A stretch of 52,276 bases of DNA, from the NCBI GenBank assembly GCA_015057555.1, contig SVEC01000006.1, positions 1 through 52,276 of the forward strand. Reading direction: 5' to 3'. Position 1 is the first letter of the stretch. Each line of letters opens with the position of its first letter. This document shows positions 42,932 to 51,618 of the stretch, piece by piece. The notes under the pieces are model-generated. The model was not told where the DNA came from, did not search any database, and saw nothing but the letters and a program-made list of their open reading frames with translations. The stretch comes from Lachnospiraceae bacterium. GTDB taxonomy: Bacteria; Bacillota; Clostridia; Lachnospirales; Lachnospiraceae. The translations under genes were made by a program, and so were the position numbers.

Positions 42932-45900
42932 CTAATCATCAAGCTCATTTTCAATCATATTGACAGATACTAGGGTTGATACACCCTTTTCCTGCATTGT
43001 AATACCATATAGTATATCTGCAGCTTCCATAGTTCCCTTTCTATGTGTAATAACTATGAACTGAGTATCCTTTGTAAGCTTGTTAAGGTATTTTGCAAAA
43101 CGTTTAACATTTGAATCATCAAGAGCCGCCTCAATTTCGTCTAATAGACAGAATGGTGATGGTTTTAGACTCTGGATAGCAAAAAGTAACGAAATTGCTG
43201 TTAAGCTCTTCTCACCACCAGATAGCTGCATCATATTTTGAAGCTTCTTTCCCGGTGGCTGAGCATTAATTTTAATTCCTGTTTCGAGTAAATCTTCCTC
43301 ATCTACAAGCTCAAGGTCAGCCTTTCCACCTCCAAAAAGCTCTTTAAACACTTGAGCAAACATAATTCTGATTTCTTTGAATTTCTCAGCAAACTGCTCC
43401 TTCATAGAACGGTCAAGCTCAGCAATAATTCCCATAAGATTTTCTTCAGCTTTTGTAATATCATCATGCTGAGTCTTAAGAAATTCGTATCTTTCTGATA
43501 CAGCCTTGTAATCCTCAATTGCATTAACATTTACATCTCCGAGCTGTTTAATCTTTCCCTTGACTGCACTAATTTCTCTCTTAAGAGCTGATACATCTGT
43601 AAGACTTTCATCTTTAAATTCAGTAGCCATATTATATGTAAGCTCGTACTCCTCCCACATATAATTGGTAAGACTTTCACTCTTTTCAGAAATCTTTTCT
43701 ATAGAAGCATTAAGCTTAAATGCAGATTTATCTAATCCATTAATCTGCTCTGACAGCTGTTCACGTTTATTGAAAAATTCTTTATGACTTTCATTTAGAG
43801 CATTCTTTTCTTCAGTAAGTTCTTGAAGCTTTTGTTCCTTAATACCTATTATTCTGATATTTTCCTCAGAAATAGTCTTTAATTCTTCAATTTTATCAGA
43901 AAGATTTTTGATTTCTTCATTACCCGCAGTAAGCTTAATTTTCAATACATTTAGGGTTTCCTTAGCATTGTTTTCCTCTGAACGAACACGGGAAATATTT
44001 TGCATATTGAAATCATATTGCTGTTTAACAGTATTGAAGTCAATATTTAATTTATTGATATTCTCGCTTGCTTCTTCTAAATCAGACTTATCCTTGGTTA
44101 ACTCATCCTCAAGATGCTGTATTCTCTTTTCCAGTTTCTTAACGGCCTCTTCTTGCTTCTTGTTGCTGTCATAAAGTTCTTTTTTATTGCTATCAATATC
44201 TGAAATTTGTACAGCTATGTCATTGCTTTCTCTATTGATGCTTGTAAAAGTTTTCTGAATTTCATCTAATTTTGAATTTGCCTGCTCAAAATTAAGCATA
44301 TATGTATTCTTCTTAATTTCAAACTGTTGGAGCTTATCGTAAAGCTCTTCCTTTGACTTTTTTAGTTCTTCCTTTTCTGAAATCAAAGAAGAGATCAGAT
44401 TAGTTAATTCTTCAACCTTTGTTTTTAGTGTTGCAATCTCTTCATCAATCTCCTCAAGCTCTCTTTTTCGTCCTAATAGGTTAGATGAATTTTTGAAGGT
44501 ACCTCCAGTCATAGCTCCACCTGGATTAATTAATTCACCTTCAAGAGTTACTATTCTTAAGGATTGCTTGTATTTTTTAGATATAACAATAGCATTATCA
44601 ATTGTATCTACAACAATAATTCTTCCCAAGAGGTGATTAATTATTGTTCCATATCTATTGTCACTGGTTACTAGAGAAGAAGCTAATCCAATAACACCCT
44701 TTTCCTTGGTTACTTCATTATTTGTGTAGCTTCTATCAACTATAGAGTTAATTGGTAAAAATGTAGCTCTACCAAATTTATTCTGCTTTAAGAATTCAAT
44801 CATTTTCTTTGCAGTTATATCATCCTCTGTAACGATATTTTGGATGCTACCACCTAATGCAGTTTCAATAGCAGTTTCATACTTTTTGTCAACAGTAATA
44901 ATGTCAGCGACTACACCAACAATTTTAGGGTTGCTAGATTTTTGTTCCATAACTCGTTTAATACTATTTCCGTAACCCTCATATCGCTCGGTGAGATTTC
45001 TTAAAGACTCCTTCTTTGACTTTAAACCGATTATTCTGTTGTTGAAATTGGTAATATCAGTGTTGGACTGATTTGTCTTATTGTTGTTTTCTTCGATTTT
45101 TGAAGTAACGTTTATTAATTCATCATTAAATGATTTAATATCATTATCAATTTCAGTAAGGCCTGCTTCTAAAGACTTCTTTTCAGTAGTATACTTTTCT
45201 TCCTCTGCTTTATTTTCAAGATATTTTTGATTGAGCTGAGTTTTTCTAAGGTTCAAGCTTTCTAACATGGTGTCATAACGACCAACTTTAGCTTTTAAAG
45301 TACCACCTTCGTTTAAGAATTCAATAATATCACTCTTGGAATTCTCAATTTCCTCTTCCTTGTCAGCTATTAACTGTTTTAATTCCTCGTATTTATTTGT
45401 GGCATCATCTAACACCTCATCAGCATTATCAAGCTTTTCGTCTAATTCAGACTTAATTTCGTAAAGCTTTCTTAATTCCTCTTGATGATTTTTTAACTCA
45501 GAAGTTACTTTTTCAAACTGTTCATTTACAGTATCCTCATTCTGTCTATATGAAAGAATTTGCTGATTCAGAAGGTTAATTTCACCCTCAAATTTCTGAT
45601 TATTAAGCTTTTTCTCATGAATATCGTTTTTGGTCTCATCAATCTTAGAATTATAGCTTTCCAATTTTGTTTCGATTTCATCATATTCATCCTTGGCCTG
45701 ATCATATTCTGCTCTAAGTCTTGTAGAATCCTCTTCAACAATATTAAGCTTCTCTTCTATATCCTTAAGCTGTTCTTTGTTGTTATCCGCATCAAGTAGA
45801 AAGGCATTGATATCAAGCTTTTTAAGCTCGTCCTTAAATATAAGATATCTTCTGGCTGTTTCAGACTGTTCCTTAAGTGGACCAACCTGCTTTTCCAGTT

Positions 45901-46489
45901 CTTTTAATATATCTGTTACTCTCTCTAAATTTGCACGCTCTGATTCAAGCTGTTTTTCTGTTGCAGCTTTATTCTTCTTGTATTTAACTATTCCTGCAGC
46001 CTCATCAAAAAGCTCACGTCTTTCCTCAGGCTTACCACTAAGAATTTTTTCAATCTGACCCTGACCAATAATAGAATAACCTTCTTTACCGATACCAGTG
46101 TCAAAAAAAAGTCTTGTAACATCCTTAAGACGACTTACAACACCATTAATAAGGTACTCACTTTCACCAGAACGATATACACGTCTAGCTACAGTTACTT
46201 CATTGAAATCGATAGGAAGCTTATGATCACTGTTATCTAAGGTAATGGCTACATATGCTGAACCCTGTGGTTTTCTAAGCTCAGTACCTGAGAATATTAC
46301 ATCCTCCATTTTTGAACCTCTAAGCTGCTTTGCACTTTGCTCTCCTAGAACCCATCGTACAGCATCACCTACATTACTTTTTCCAGAACCATTTGGTCCT
46401 ACGATACCAGTTATTCCATTATTAAATTTGAAATTAATCTTATTGGCAAATGATTTGAATCCATTTACCTCAATACTTTTTAAATACAT
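42932..46489 (-). CDS. smc: Chromosome segregation protein SMC
   Basis: 1185-aa SMC ATPase. N-terminal Walker A GPNGSGKSNVGDAVRWVLGEQ, two long coiled coils around a hinge (near residues 510-680, KIVGVVADIITVDKKYETAIETALGG), and the C-terminal ABC signature QLSGGEKSLTAISLLF and Walker B CLLDEIEAALDDSNVKRFAKYL. Normal length and order rnc-smc-ftsY. No scpA/scpB in the window. Confidence 0.97.
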   Translation of the reverse strand: MYLKSIEVNGFKSFANKINFKFNNGITGIVGPNGSGKSNVGDAVRWVLGEQSAKQLRGSKMEDVIFSGTELRKPQGSAYVAITLDNSDHKLPIDFNEVTVARRVYRSGESEYLINGVVSRLKDVTRLFFDTGIGKEGYSIIGQGQIEKILSGKPEERRELFDEAAGIVKYKKNKAATEKQLESERANLERVTDILKELEKQVGPLKEQSETARRYLIFKDELKKLDINAFLLDADNNKEQLKDIEEKLNIVEEDSTRLRAEYDQAKDEYDEIETKLESYNSKIDETKNDIHEKKLNNQKFEGEINLLNQQILSYRQNEDTVNEQFEKVTSELKNHQEELRKLYEIKSELDEKLDNADEVLDDATNKYEELKQLIADKEEEIENSKSDIIEFLNEGGTLKAKVGRYDTMLESLNLRKTQLNQKYLENKAEEEKYTTEKKSLEAGLTEIDNDIKSFNDELINVTSKIEENNNKTNQSNTDITNFNNRIIGLKSKKESLRNLTERYEGYGNSIKRVMEQKSSNPKIVGVVADIITVDKKYETAIETALGGSIQNIVTEDDITAKKMIEFLKQNKFGRATFLPINSIVDRSYTNNEVTKEKGVIGLASSLVTSDNRYGTIINHLLGRIIVVDTIDNAIVISKKYKQSLRIVTLEGELINPGGAMTGGTFKNSSNLLGRKRELEEIDEEIATLKTKVEELTNLISSLISEKEELKKSKEELYDKLQQFEIKKNTYMLNFEQANSKLDEIQKTFTSINRESNDIAVQISDIDSNKKELYDSNKKQEEAVKKLEKRIQHLEDELTKDKSDLEEASENINKLNIDFNTVKQQYDFNMQNISRVRSEENNAKETLNVLKIKLTAGNEEIKNLSDKIEELKTISEENIRIIGIKEQKLQELTEEKNALNESHKEFFNKREQLSEQINGLDKSAFKLNASIEKISEKSESLTNYMWEEYELTYNMATEFKDESLTDVSALKREISAVKGKIKQLGDVNVNAIEDYKAVSERYEFLKTQHDDITKAEENLMGIIAELDRSMKEQFAEKFKEIRIMFAQVFKELFGGGKADLELVDEEDLLETGIKINAQPPGKKLQNMMQLSGGEKSLTAISLLFAIQSLKPSPFCLLDEIEAALDDSNVKRFAKYLNKLTKDTQFIVITHRKGTMEAADILYGITMQEKGVSTLVSVNMIENELDD

Positions 46490-46509
46490 AGCAATTTATC
46501 CGTTTCTAA

Positions 46510-47193
46510 TTATTTTATATCAAGTAGCTTTAATGCAGAAAATGCTGCATTTTGCTCTGCAGTTTTTTTTGAATGACCCATACCCTCTGATATTATTTTA
46601 TCTCCTAATTGGGCATTTACCTTGTACTCCTTGTCATGCTCAGGACCGCTTTCTGATATAAGGTTATAACATAAAGTAATATTGTTTTTTTGAGCATACT
46701 CTTGAAGCTTCGATTTAGAGTCATAGTATAGCTTTTTATGTTCGATATCTGTTAATAACAATCTTTTTATAAAGCTATTAGCCTCATCTAAACCACCATC
46801 TAAATAAATAGCTCCTAGCAAGGATTCAAACATATCGCACAGTATTGAATCTCTATTTGGTCCGCCTGTATTTTTTTCACCTTTACTGAAATAGCCATAG
46901 CTTCCGAGCTTTAAATCTCTGGATAGCTTTGATAGAGTGAATTCACAAACTATACTTGCTCTTAACTTTGTAAGCTCTCCTTCCGGCTTTTCAGGATATG
47001 TATCAAATAAATACTTACTAACTAAGAATTCTAATATAGCATCTCCTAGATACTCGAATCGTTCATAGGATTGATGTTTTTTTACAATATTTTCGTTTGT
47101 ATAGGATTTGTGTGTAAATGCAATATCTAGTAATTCTTTATTATTAAAGCTATATCCTATTAAATTTTCCAATTCAATATATTTATTGGACAT
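46510..47193 (-). CDS. rnc: Ribonuclease III
   Basis: 227-aa double-strand-specific RNase. RNase III signature YERFEYLGDAILEFLVSKYLF (residues ~40-60), DMFESLLGAIYLDGGL, and a C-terminal dsRNA-binding domain (DSKSKLQEYAQKNN to GHSKKTAEQNAAFSALKLL). The ATG overlaps the plsX stop region by 11 bp. In many Clostridia acpP lies between plsX and rnc; here it is absent. Confidence 0.97.
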   Translation of the reverse strand: MSNKYIELENLIGYSFNNKELLDIAFTHKSYTNENIVKKHQSYERFEYLGDAILEFLVSKYLFDTYPEKPEGELTKLRASIVCEFTLSKLSRDLKLGSYGYFSKGEKNTGGPNRDSILCDMFESLLGAIYLDGGLDEANSFIKRLLLTDIEHKKLYYDSKSKLQEYAQKNNITLCYNLISESGPEHDKEYKVNAQLGDKIISEGMGHSKKTAEQNAAFSALKLLDIK

Positions 47194-48202
47194 CTTCTTT
47201 TACACCCTCAAATGCGTCAACAATCTTTCCACTAACATCATTAATAACAAAATTTCTACACTGAGTAATAGCACTAGAAACTTCTGTATCCTTTGAATTA
47301 CCATGGATTTTTACTACTAATCCCTTTAATCCTAATAATGGAGCTCCACCCTTATCGTTTGCAGAAAATCTTTGTAAATTTGCATTAAGCTCTTTCTTAA
47401 TAAGAAGTGCACCAATTTTAGTTTTTATATTAGTCATAAGAGTACCTTTTATTTCATTTTTAAACATAGAGCCTACGCCCTCGTAGAATTTAAGCATAAC
47501 ATTACCTGTAAATGCCTCGCATACAAGTACATCTGCAACTCCATTTGGTATTTCTCTAGACTCAACACTTCCTATAAAGTTAATATCCTTACATTCTCTT
47601 AACATTGGAATAGTTTCCTTTACTAAGGCATTACCCTTTTCATCCTCTACACCAATATTTATAATACCTACAGTTGGATTCTTAACTCCGACTATATTTT
47701 CCATATAAATAGACCCCATCTTTGCAAACTGAACCAGATTCTCTGGCTTTGCATCGACATTAGCTCCGCAGTCTATAAGTAAAGATGAACCCTTTGAATG
47801 TGGTAATAATGGAGCTAAAGGTGTTCTTTTTACACCCTTTGCTCGTCCTACTATAAACTGACCACCTGCAAGTATAGCTCCTGAGTTACCCGCCGAAATT
47901 ACTGCATCGGCTTTGCACTCCTTAACAAGATTAAGTGCAAGAACCAAGGACGAATCTTTTTTTCTTCTTATGGCATCAACAGGTGCATCGTGACAGGTAA
48001 TCACCTCATTTGCATGAATTATTTGAATTCTATCTTTTGGGACATTGTATCTATCAACTAAAGGATTTAACTCCTCTTCTTTACCTGTTACTATTACATT
48101 TACATCATTATGTATATTAAGTGCATCCTTAATACCAATAATCATTGGTTCTGCACCGTTATCTCCACCCAATGTATCAATTGCTATTGTAATTTTGCTC
48201 AT
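47183..48202 (-). CDS. plsX: Phosphate acyltransferase PlsX
   Basis: Makes acyl-phosphate from acyl-ACP for phospholipid synthesis; peripheral membrane enzyme, 339 aa. IAIDTLGGDNGAEPMI at the N-terminus, DAVISAGNSGAILAGG, LPHSKGSSLLIDCGANVDAKPE and VADVLVCEAFTGNVMLKFYEG are typical. I start at ATG 48202 with GAGGAG upstream; the longer frame to 48256 has no support. It has a consensus promoter 94 bp upstream of the start. Confidence 0.95.
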   Translation of the reverse strand: MSKITIAIDTLGGDNGAEPMIIGIKDALNIHNDVNVIVTGKEEELNPLVDRYNVPKDRIQIIHANEVITCHDAPVDAIRRKKDSSLVLALNLVKECKADAVISAGNSGAILAGGQFIVGRAKGVKRTPLAPLLPHSKGSSLLIDCGANVDAKPENLVQFAKMGSIYMENIVGVKNPTVGIINIGVEDEKGNALVKETIPMLRECKDINFIGSVESREIPNGVADVLVCEAFTGNVMLKFYEGVGSMFKNEIKGTLMTNIKTKIGALLIKKELNANLQRFSANDKGGAPLLGLKGLVVKIHGNSKDTEVSSAITQCRNFVINDVSGKIVDAFEGVKEDVQ

Positions 48203-48295
48203 TTTTTTCTCCTCATAAATATAATTAATACTATATATTATAAATATAATTGGCAATATTTATCCATCTTAGTATTTTATTGCATTATCTTATGT

Positions 48296-48324
48296 ATTAT
48301 AACTTTTATGGATTTGTAAGTCAA
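48296..48324 (-). promoter_or_regulatory. Promoter of plsX-rnc-smc-ftsY
   Basis: TTGACT (48319-48324), 17-bp spacer, TATAAT (48296-48301), minus strand. Confidence 0.8.
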
Positions 48325-48348
48325 TGTTTTAGAATATGTAAAAATTAT

Positions 48349-48383
48349 AATAAAAAAAAAGAGAGATTATCTCTCTCTTTTTT
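48349..48383. terminator. Terminator after rpmF
   Basis: A-run, GAGAGAT, one unpaired base, ATCTCTC and a T-run; minus-strand read gives a stem with U tract. The tight loop allows a different pairing register, but the terminator character is clear. Confidence 0.75.
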
Positions 48384-48394
48384 AGCCATACAAA

Positions 48395-48574
48395 TTAGTC
48401 AGCCTTAACGATTTCTTTCTTATTATATGAACCACAAGCCTTGCATACTCTGTGTGGCATCATAAGCTCGCCGCACTTACTGCACTTAACTAAACCTGGA
48501 ACACTCATCTTCCAATTAGCTCTACGCTTGTCTCTTCTTGCTTTTGAACTTTTATTCTTTGGACAAATTGACAT
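48395..48574 (-). CDS. rpmF: 50S ribosomal protein L32
   Basis: 59-aa ribosomal protein, too short for simple length filters. It starts MSICPKNKSSKARRDKRRAN and holds the zinc-ribbon Cys pairs CSKCGELMMPHRVCKACG, i.e. the zinc-binding C+ form of L32. It has GGAGG before the ATG, its own promoter (48609-48637) and its own terminator. The yceD (DUF177) gene usually linked to rpmF is not present. Confidence 0.96.
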   Translation of the reverse strand: MSICPKNKSSKARRDKRRANWKMSVPGLVKCSKCGELMMPHRVCKACGSYNKKEIVKAD

Positions 48575-48608
48575 TTGGTTACACCTCCTTAAAAATCACA
48601 CTTTTTGT

Positions 48609-48637
48609 ATTATACAAACATTAACATTGGTTGTCAA
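48609..48637 (-). promoter_or_regulatory. Promoter of rpmF
   Basis: TTGACA (48632-48637), 17-bp spacer, TATAAT (48609-48614), minus strand, between ackA and rpmF. Confidence 0.85.
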
Positions 48638-48660
48638 TAAAAAAATGACAAAATATTCTA

Positions 48661-49851
48661 TTAAACTAATGCAACAGTTTCTCTAGCAATGGCTAGTTCT
48701 TCATTTGTAGGTATTACATACACAGGAATTATGGAATCATCAGTTGAAATTTTAATTTCTTCTCCTCTAACTAAATTAGCTTCCTTATCAATAGAAATTC
48801 CCATATAACCAAAACTACTCATAGTAAGTTCTCTTACTAAAATATCATTTTCACCTACTCCTGCAGTAAATACAATTGCATCTACTCCGTTCATAGCTGC
48901 TATATATCCACCAATAAGCTTTGCGGCCTGATAACAAAATACATTCATTGCAATATTACATCTTTCATTGCCTTCTTCAATACCCTTATTAATATCTCTA
49001 AAGTCACTTGAAATACCTGAAATACCCATAACTCCAGATTTTTTATTAAGAATATCCATAATTTCTGATATACTCTTGTCTTCCTTGTTCGCAATAAATT
49101 CAATAATTGCAGGATCAACATTTCCACTTCTAGTACCCATAGTAATACCTTCAAGTGGAGTTAAACCCATAGTTGTATCTATTGAATTTCCACCTTTTAC
49201 AGCTGTGATACTTGCACCACCACCAAGATGACATACAATAATCTTAGTATCTTCTATATTCTTACCTAAAATATCAGCACATCTCTTTGAAACGAAGCTG
49301 TGACTTGTACCATGAAAACCATATCTTCTTACCTTGTATTTCTCATAATACTCAAAAGGAATACCGTAAATATATGCTTTACTAGGCATAGTCTGATGAA
49401 ATGCGGTGTCAAATACAGCTACCTGTGGTAGATTAGGCATAAGTTCTTGACAAGCCTTTATTCCAATTAAGTTGGCTGGATTATGAAGCGGGGCTAAATC
49501 ATTACATTCTTCAATAGCAGAAAATACCTCTTGGTTAATAATAGCAGAACCTGCAAATTTTTCACCACCATGAACTACTCGATGACCAATTGCATTAATC
49601 TCATCAAGACTATTGATTGCTCCAACCTCTTTGTCTATAAGCTTATCCAATACTAACCTTACAGCAACACTATGGTCAGGAATTGGAATCTCTAGCTTAA
49701 TTTTATCCTTTCCTGTTGTCTGGTGTGACATCTCACCCATAGGAAGTTTTATTCTTTCACATATTCCTTTTGCTAAAACCTGCTCTGTATCAGAGTTGAT
49801 AAGCTGATACTTAAGGGATGAGCTTCCACAATTAATAACTAATACATTCAT
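48661..49851 (-). CDS. ackA: Acetate kinase
   Basis: Converts acetyl phosphate and ADP to acetate and ATP, the main fermentative ATP step. 396 aa with NCGSSSLKYQLINSDTEQVLAKG at the N-terminus, NAIGHRVVHGGEKF, VAVFDTAFHQTMP, KYKVRRYGFHGTSHSFVSKRC, CHLGGGASI and FTAGVGENDI. The usual upstream pta (phosphotransacetylase) is missing; the next gene upstream is a GGDEF protein, 72 bp away. I could not fix a promoter in that gap. Confidence 0.97.
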   Translation of the reverse strand: MNVLVINCGSSSLKYQLINSDTEQVLAKGICERIKLPMGEMSHQTTGKDKIKLEIPIPDHSVAVRLVLDKLIDKEVGAINSLDEINAIGHRVVHGGEKFAGSAIINQEVFSAIEECNDLAPLHNPANLIGIKACQELMPNLPQVAVFDTAFHQTMPSKAYIYGIPFEYYEKYKVRRYGFHGTSHSFVSKRCADILGKNIEDTKIIVCHLGGGASITAVKGGNSIDTTMGLTPLEGITMGTRSGNVDPAIIEFIANKEDKSISEIMDILNKKSGVMGISGISSDFRDINKGIEEGNERCNIAMNVFCYQAAKLIGGYIAAMNGVDAIVFTAGVGENDILVRELTMSSFGYMGISIDKEANLVRGEEIKISTDDSIIPVYVIPTNEELAIARETVALV

Positions 49852-49923
49852 ACCTATACCTTATGATTTATTCATAATCCTTTCTTGATTTATATTTCAA
49901 CTTTTTCTTCTTGATTATAATTT

Positions 49924-51612
49924 TTATAAATCATTATCAATATCTGGATTGTCAAACACTAGTCTTCCTCTTCCGTTTTTCTTTCCGTAATACATTGCTT
50001 TATCCGCTCTGTTTACAAGTAAATCAGGGTTATCACATAATCTTGGATATGAAGAAACACCTATACATACATTTATAGATATATCAAAATCACCTACTGT
50101 AACAACTGTATTTTTAATTTCGTTATGCATAGACTCTAATATTTCAACTGATTCTTTATCATCCTTTTCCGGTAGTGTTAAGAGGAATTCCTCTCCACCA
50201 AATCTACATGCAAATCCATTATATTTATCAGCATATTTTGAAGCTACTCTTGCAACCATTTTAATTACTTCATCACCAGCTAGATGACCATAAGTATCAT
50301 TTACTTTTTTGAATTTATCAATATCAAATAAAGCAACTGTAAGATTTCTATTCTTTAAGACCGCTTCCTTAGATACCTTTTTAAATAATTCTGTGTTGTA
50401 AACTCTGTTATAAATACCAGTTAAACCGTCTTTTCTCGCCATATCTTCCATTTGAAGATATAAATTGGTACTCTTTATGGCAGAATTAAATTCTACAATA
50501 CAACTTTCATAATAATTTGTACCCTTATCAAAAAAATTTGATTCATCAGAGCCTACAATCATAAGTCCATACATTCTCTTTTTGTCTTTGATAGGAAGAA
50601 ACGCAAGGGAATTTATATTTGCATCTCCAACAAATCGATATTCCTTAATATAGGAGCCTTTAAGTATTTTGCACTTATCGTCAAGCTCTTTAGACATAAC
50701 CTCAAAAATATCATCTATATCTTTTTTTAGTCGTCTTTGCATTGATGTATAATTTGATTTTATTATACAACTGCTTTCCTTATTTTGATATACGTTTTTA
50801 TCTACATAAAAGGCACATAATTTTGGACTTTTTATATCCATAACAGCATCAGTAATAACATTCATACACTTTAATAAATCAAAGGTTGAAGCCATATATT
50901 TCATGATTTCTGTATGTGACTCTATTTCTGTATTAACCTGCTCTAATTCACGTAAGGTTTTTGCTAAATCAATTTTTTGATAATTTAACTGTTCATTTAT
51001 ATTTTTAACTCTTTCCTGATAATCAATAAGCTTTTCATTGTTACTCTCAATGATAGACTTTTCAATAGTAAGCTTTCTTTTTATACTATCATAGGTGTCG
51101 CTAAGTTGAACATAAGAATCAATTACTAAAAATAAAACTGCTACTAAAATAAATTGAATAAATATATAAGTGAACCACTCTTCCTCTGAAGTTTTATTAA
51201 TAGTAATAAATGTTTTCAGTGATATAACAATACAAAAAATTATTTTTCTTGCAAAAATAGTTGATTTATCAAATTCAGAGGAATTCACAATAAATGTTAA
51301 TCCAGATGCTAAAATTAGTATAGTCCAAAGTAATTTTGAAAAGCTATTCATTGGAAACATATAATCAAATATGTTAAATAATAGTACTTCAATAAAACAA
51401 AGCTTTGCTATAACATTATTTTTAATCTTTGAATCAAATCTAGCTAATAATTCGTTAGTGAGGTATAAAATTAGCAATGTGAAAACAGATAATATAATAG
51501 GTGTATCTTCCTCACATAAATTAAATATACCTAAGGCAGTCAAACAAATAATACTAGAAACATATTTAATTTTCTGATAGGTCAAATAGTGCTCAGAAAA
51601 TAATTCAGTCAT
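49924..51612 (-). CDS. Membrane GGDEF-domain diguanylate cyclase
   Basis: 562 aa. N-terminal ~165 residues hold about six membrane spans (for example SSIICLTALGIFNL and IILSVFTLLILYLT), then a coiled coil (about 175-235), a GAF-like region (about 240-395) and a GGDEF domain with RFGGEEFLLTLPEKDD near residue 485. The active-site GGEEF is intact, so it should make cyclic-di-GMP. The inhibitory I-site RxxD, normally five residues before the motif, reads KYNG here, so product feedback at that site is not expected. It starts 6 bp after the stop of the next gene. With the HD-GYP protein it gives the window a maker and a putative breaker of cyclic-di-GMP. Confidence 0.9.
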   Translation of the reverse strand: MTELFSEHYLTYQKIKYVSSIICLTALGIFNLCEEDTPIILSVFTLLILYLTNELLARFDSKIKNNVIAKLCFIEVLLFNIFDYMFPMNSFSKLLWTILILASGLTFIVNSSEFDKSTIFARKIIFCIVISLKTFITINKTSEEEWFTYIFIQFILVAVLFLVIDSYVQLSDTYDSIKRKLTIEKSIIESNNEKLIDYQERVKNINEQLNYQKIDLAKTLRELEQVNTEIESHTEIMKYMASTFDLLKCMNVITDAVMDIKSPKLCAFYVDKNVYQNKESSCIIKSNYTSMQRRLKKDIDDIFEVMSKELDDKCKILKGSYIKEYRFVGDANINSLAFLPIKDKKRMYGLMIVGSDESNFFDKGTNYYESCIVEFNSAIKSTNLYLQMEDMARKDGLTGIYNRVYNTELFKKVSKEAVLKNRNLTVALFDIDKFKKVNDTYGHLAGDEVIKMVARVASKYADKYNGFACRFGGEEFLLTLPEKDDKESVEILESMHNEIKNTVVTVGDFDISINVCIGVSSYPRLCDNPDLLVNRADKAMYYGKKNGRGRLVFDNPDIDNDL

Positions 51613-51618
51613 AATAGA

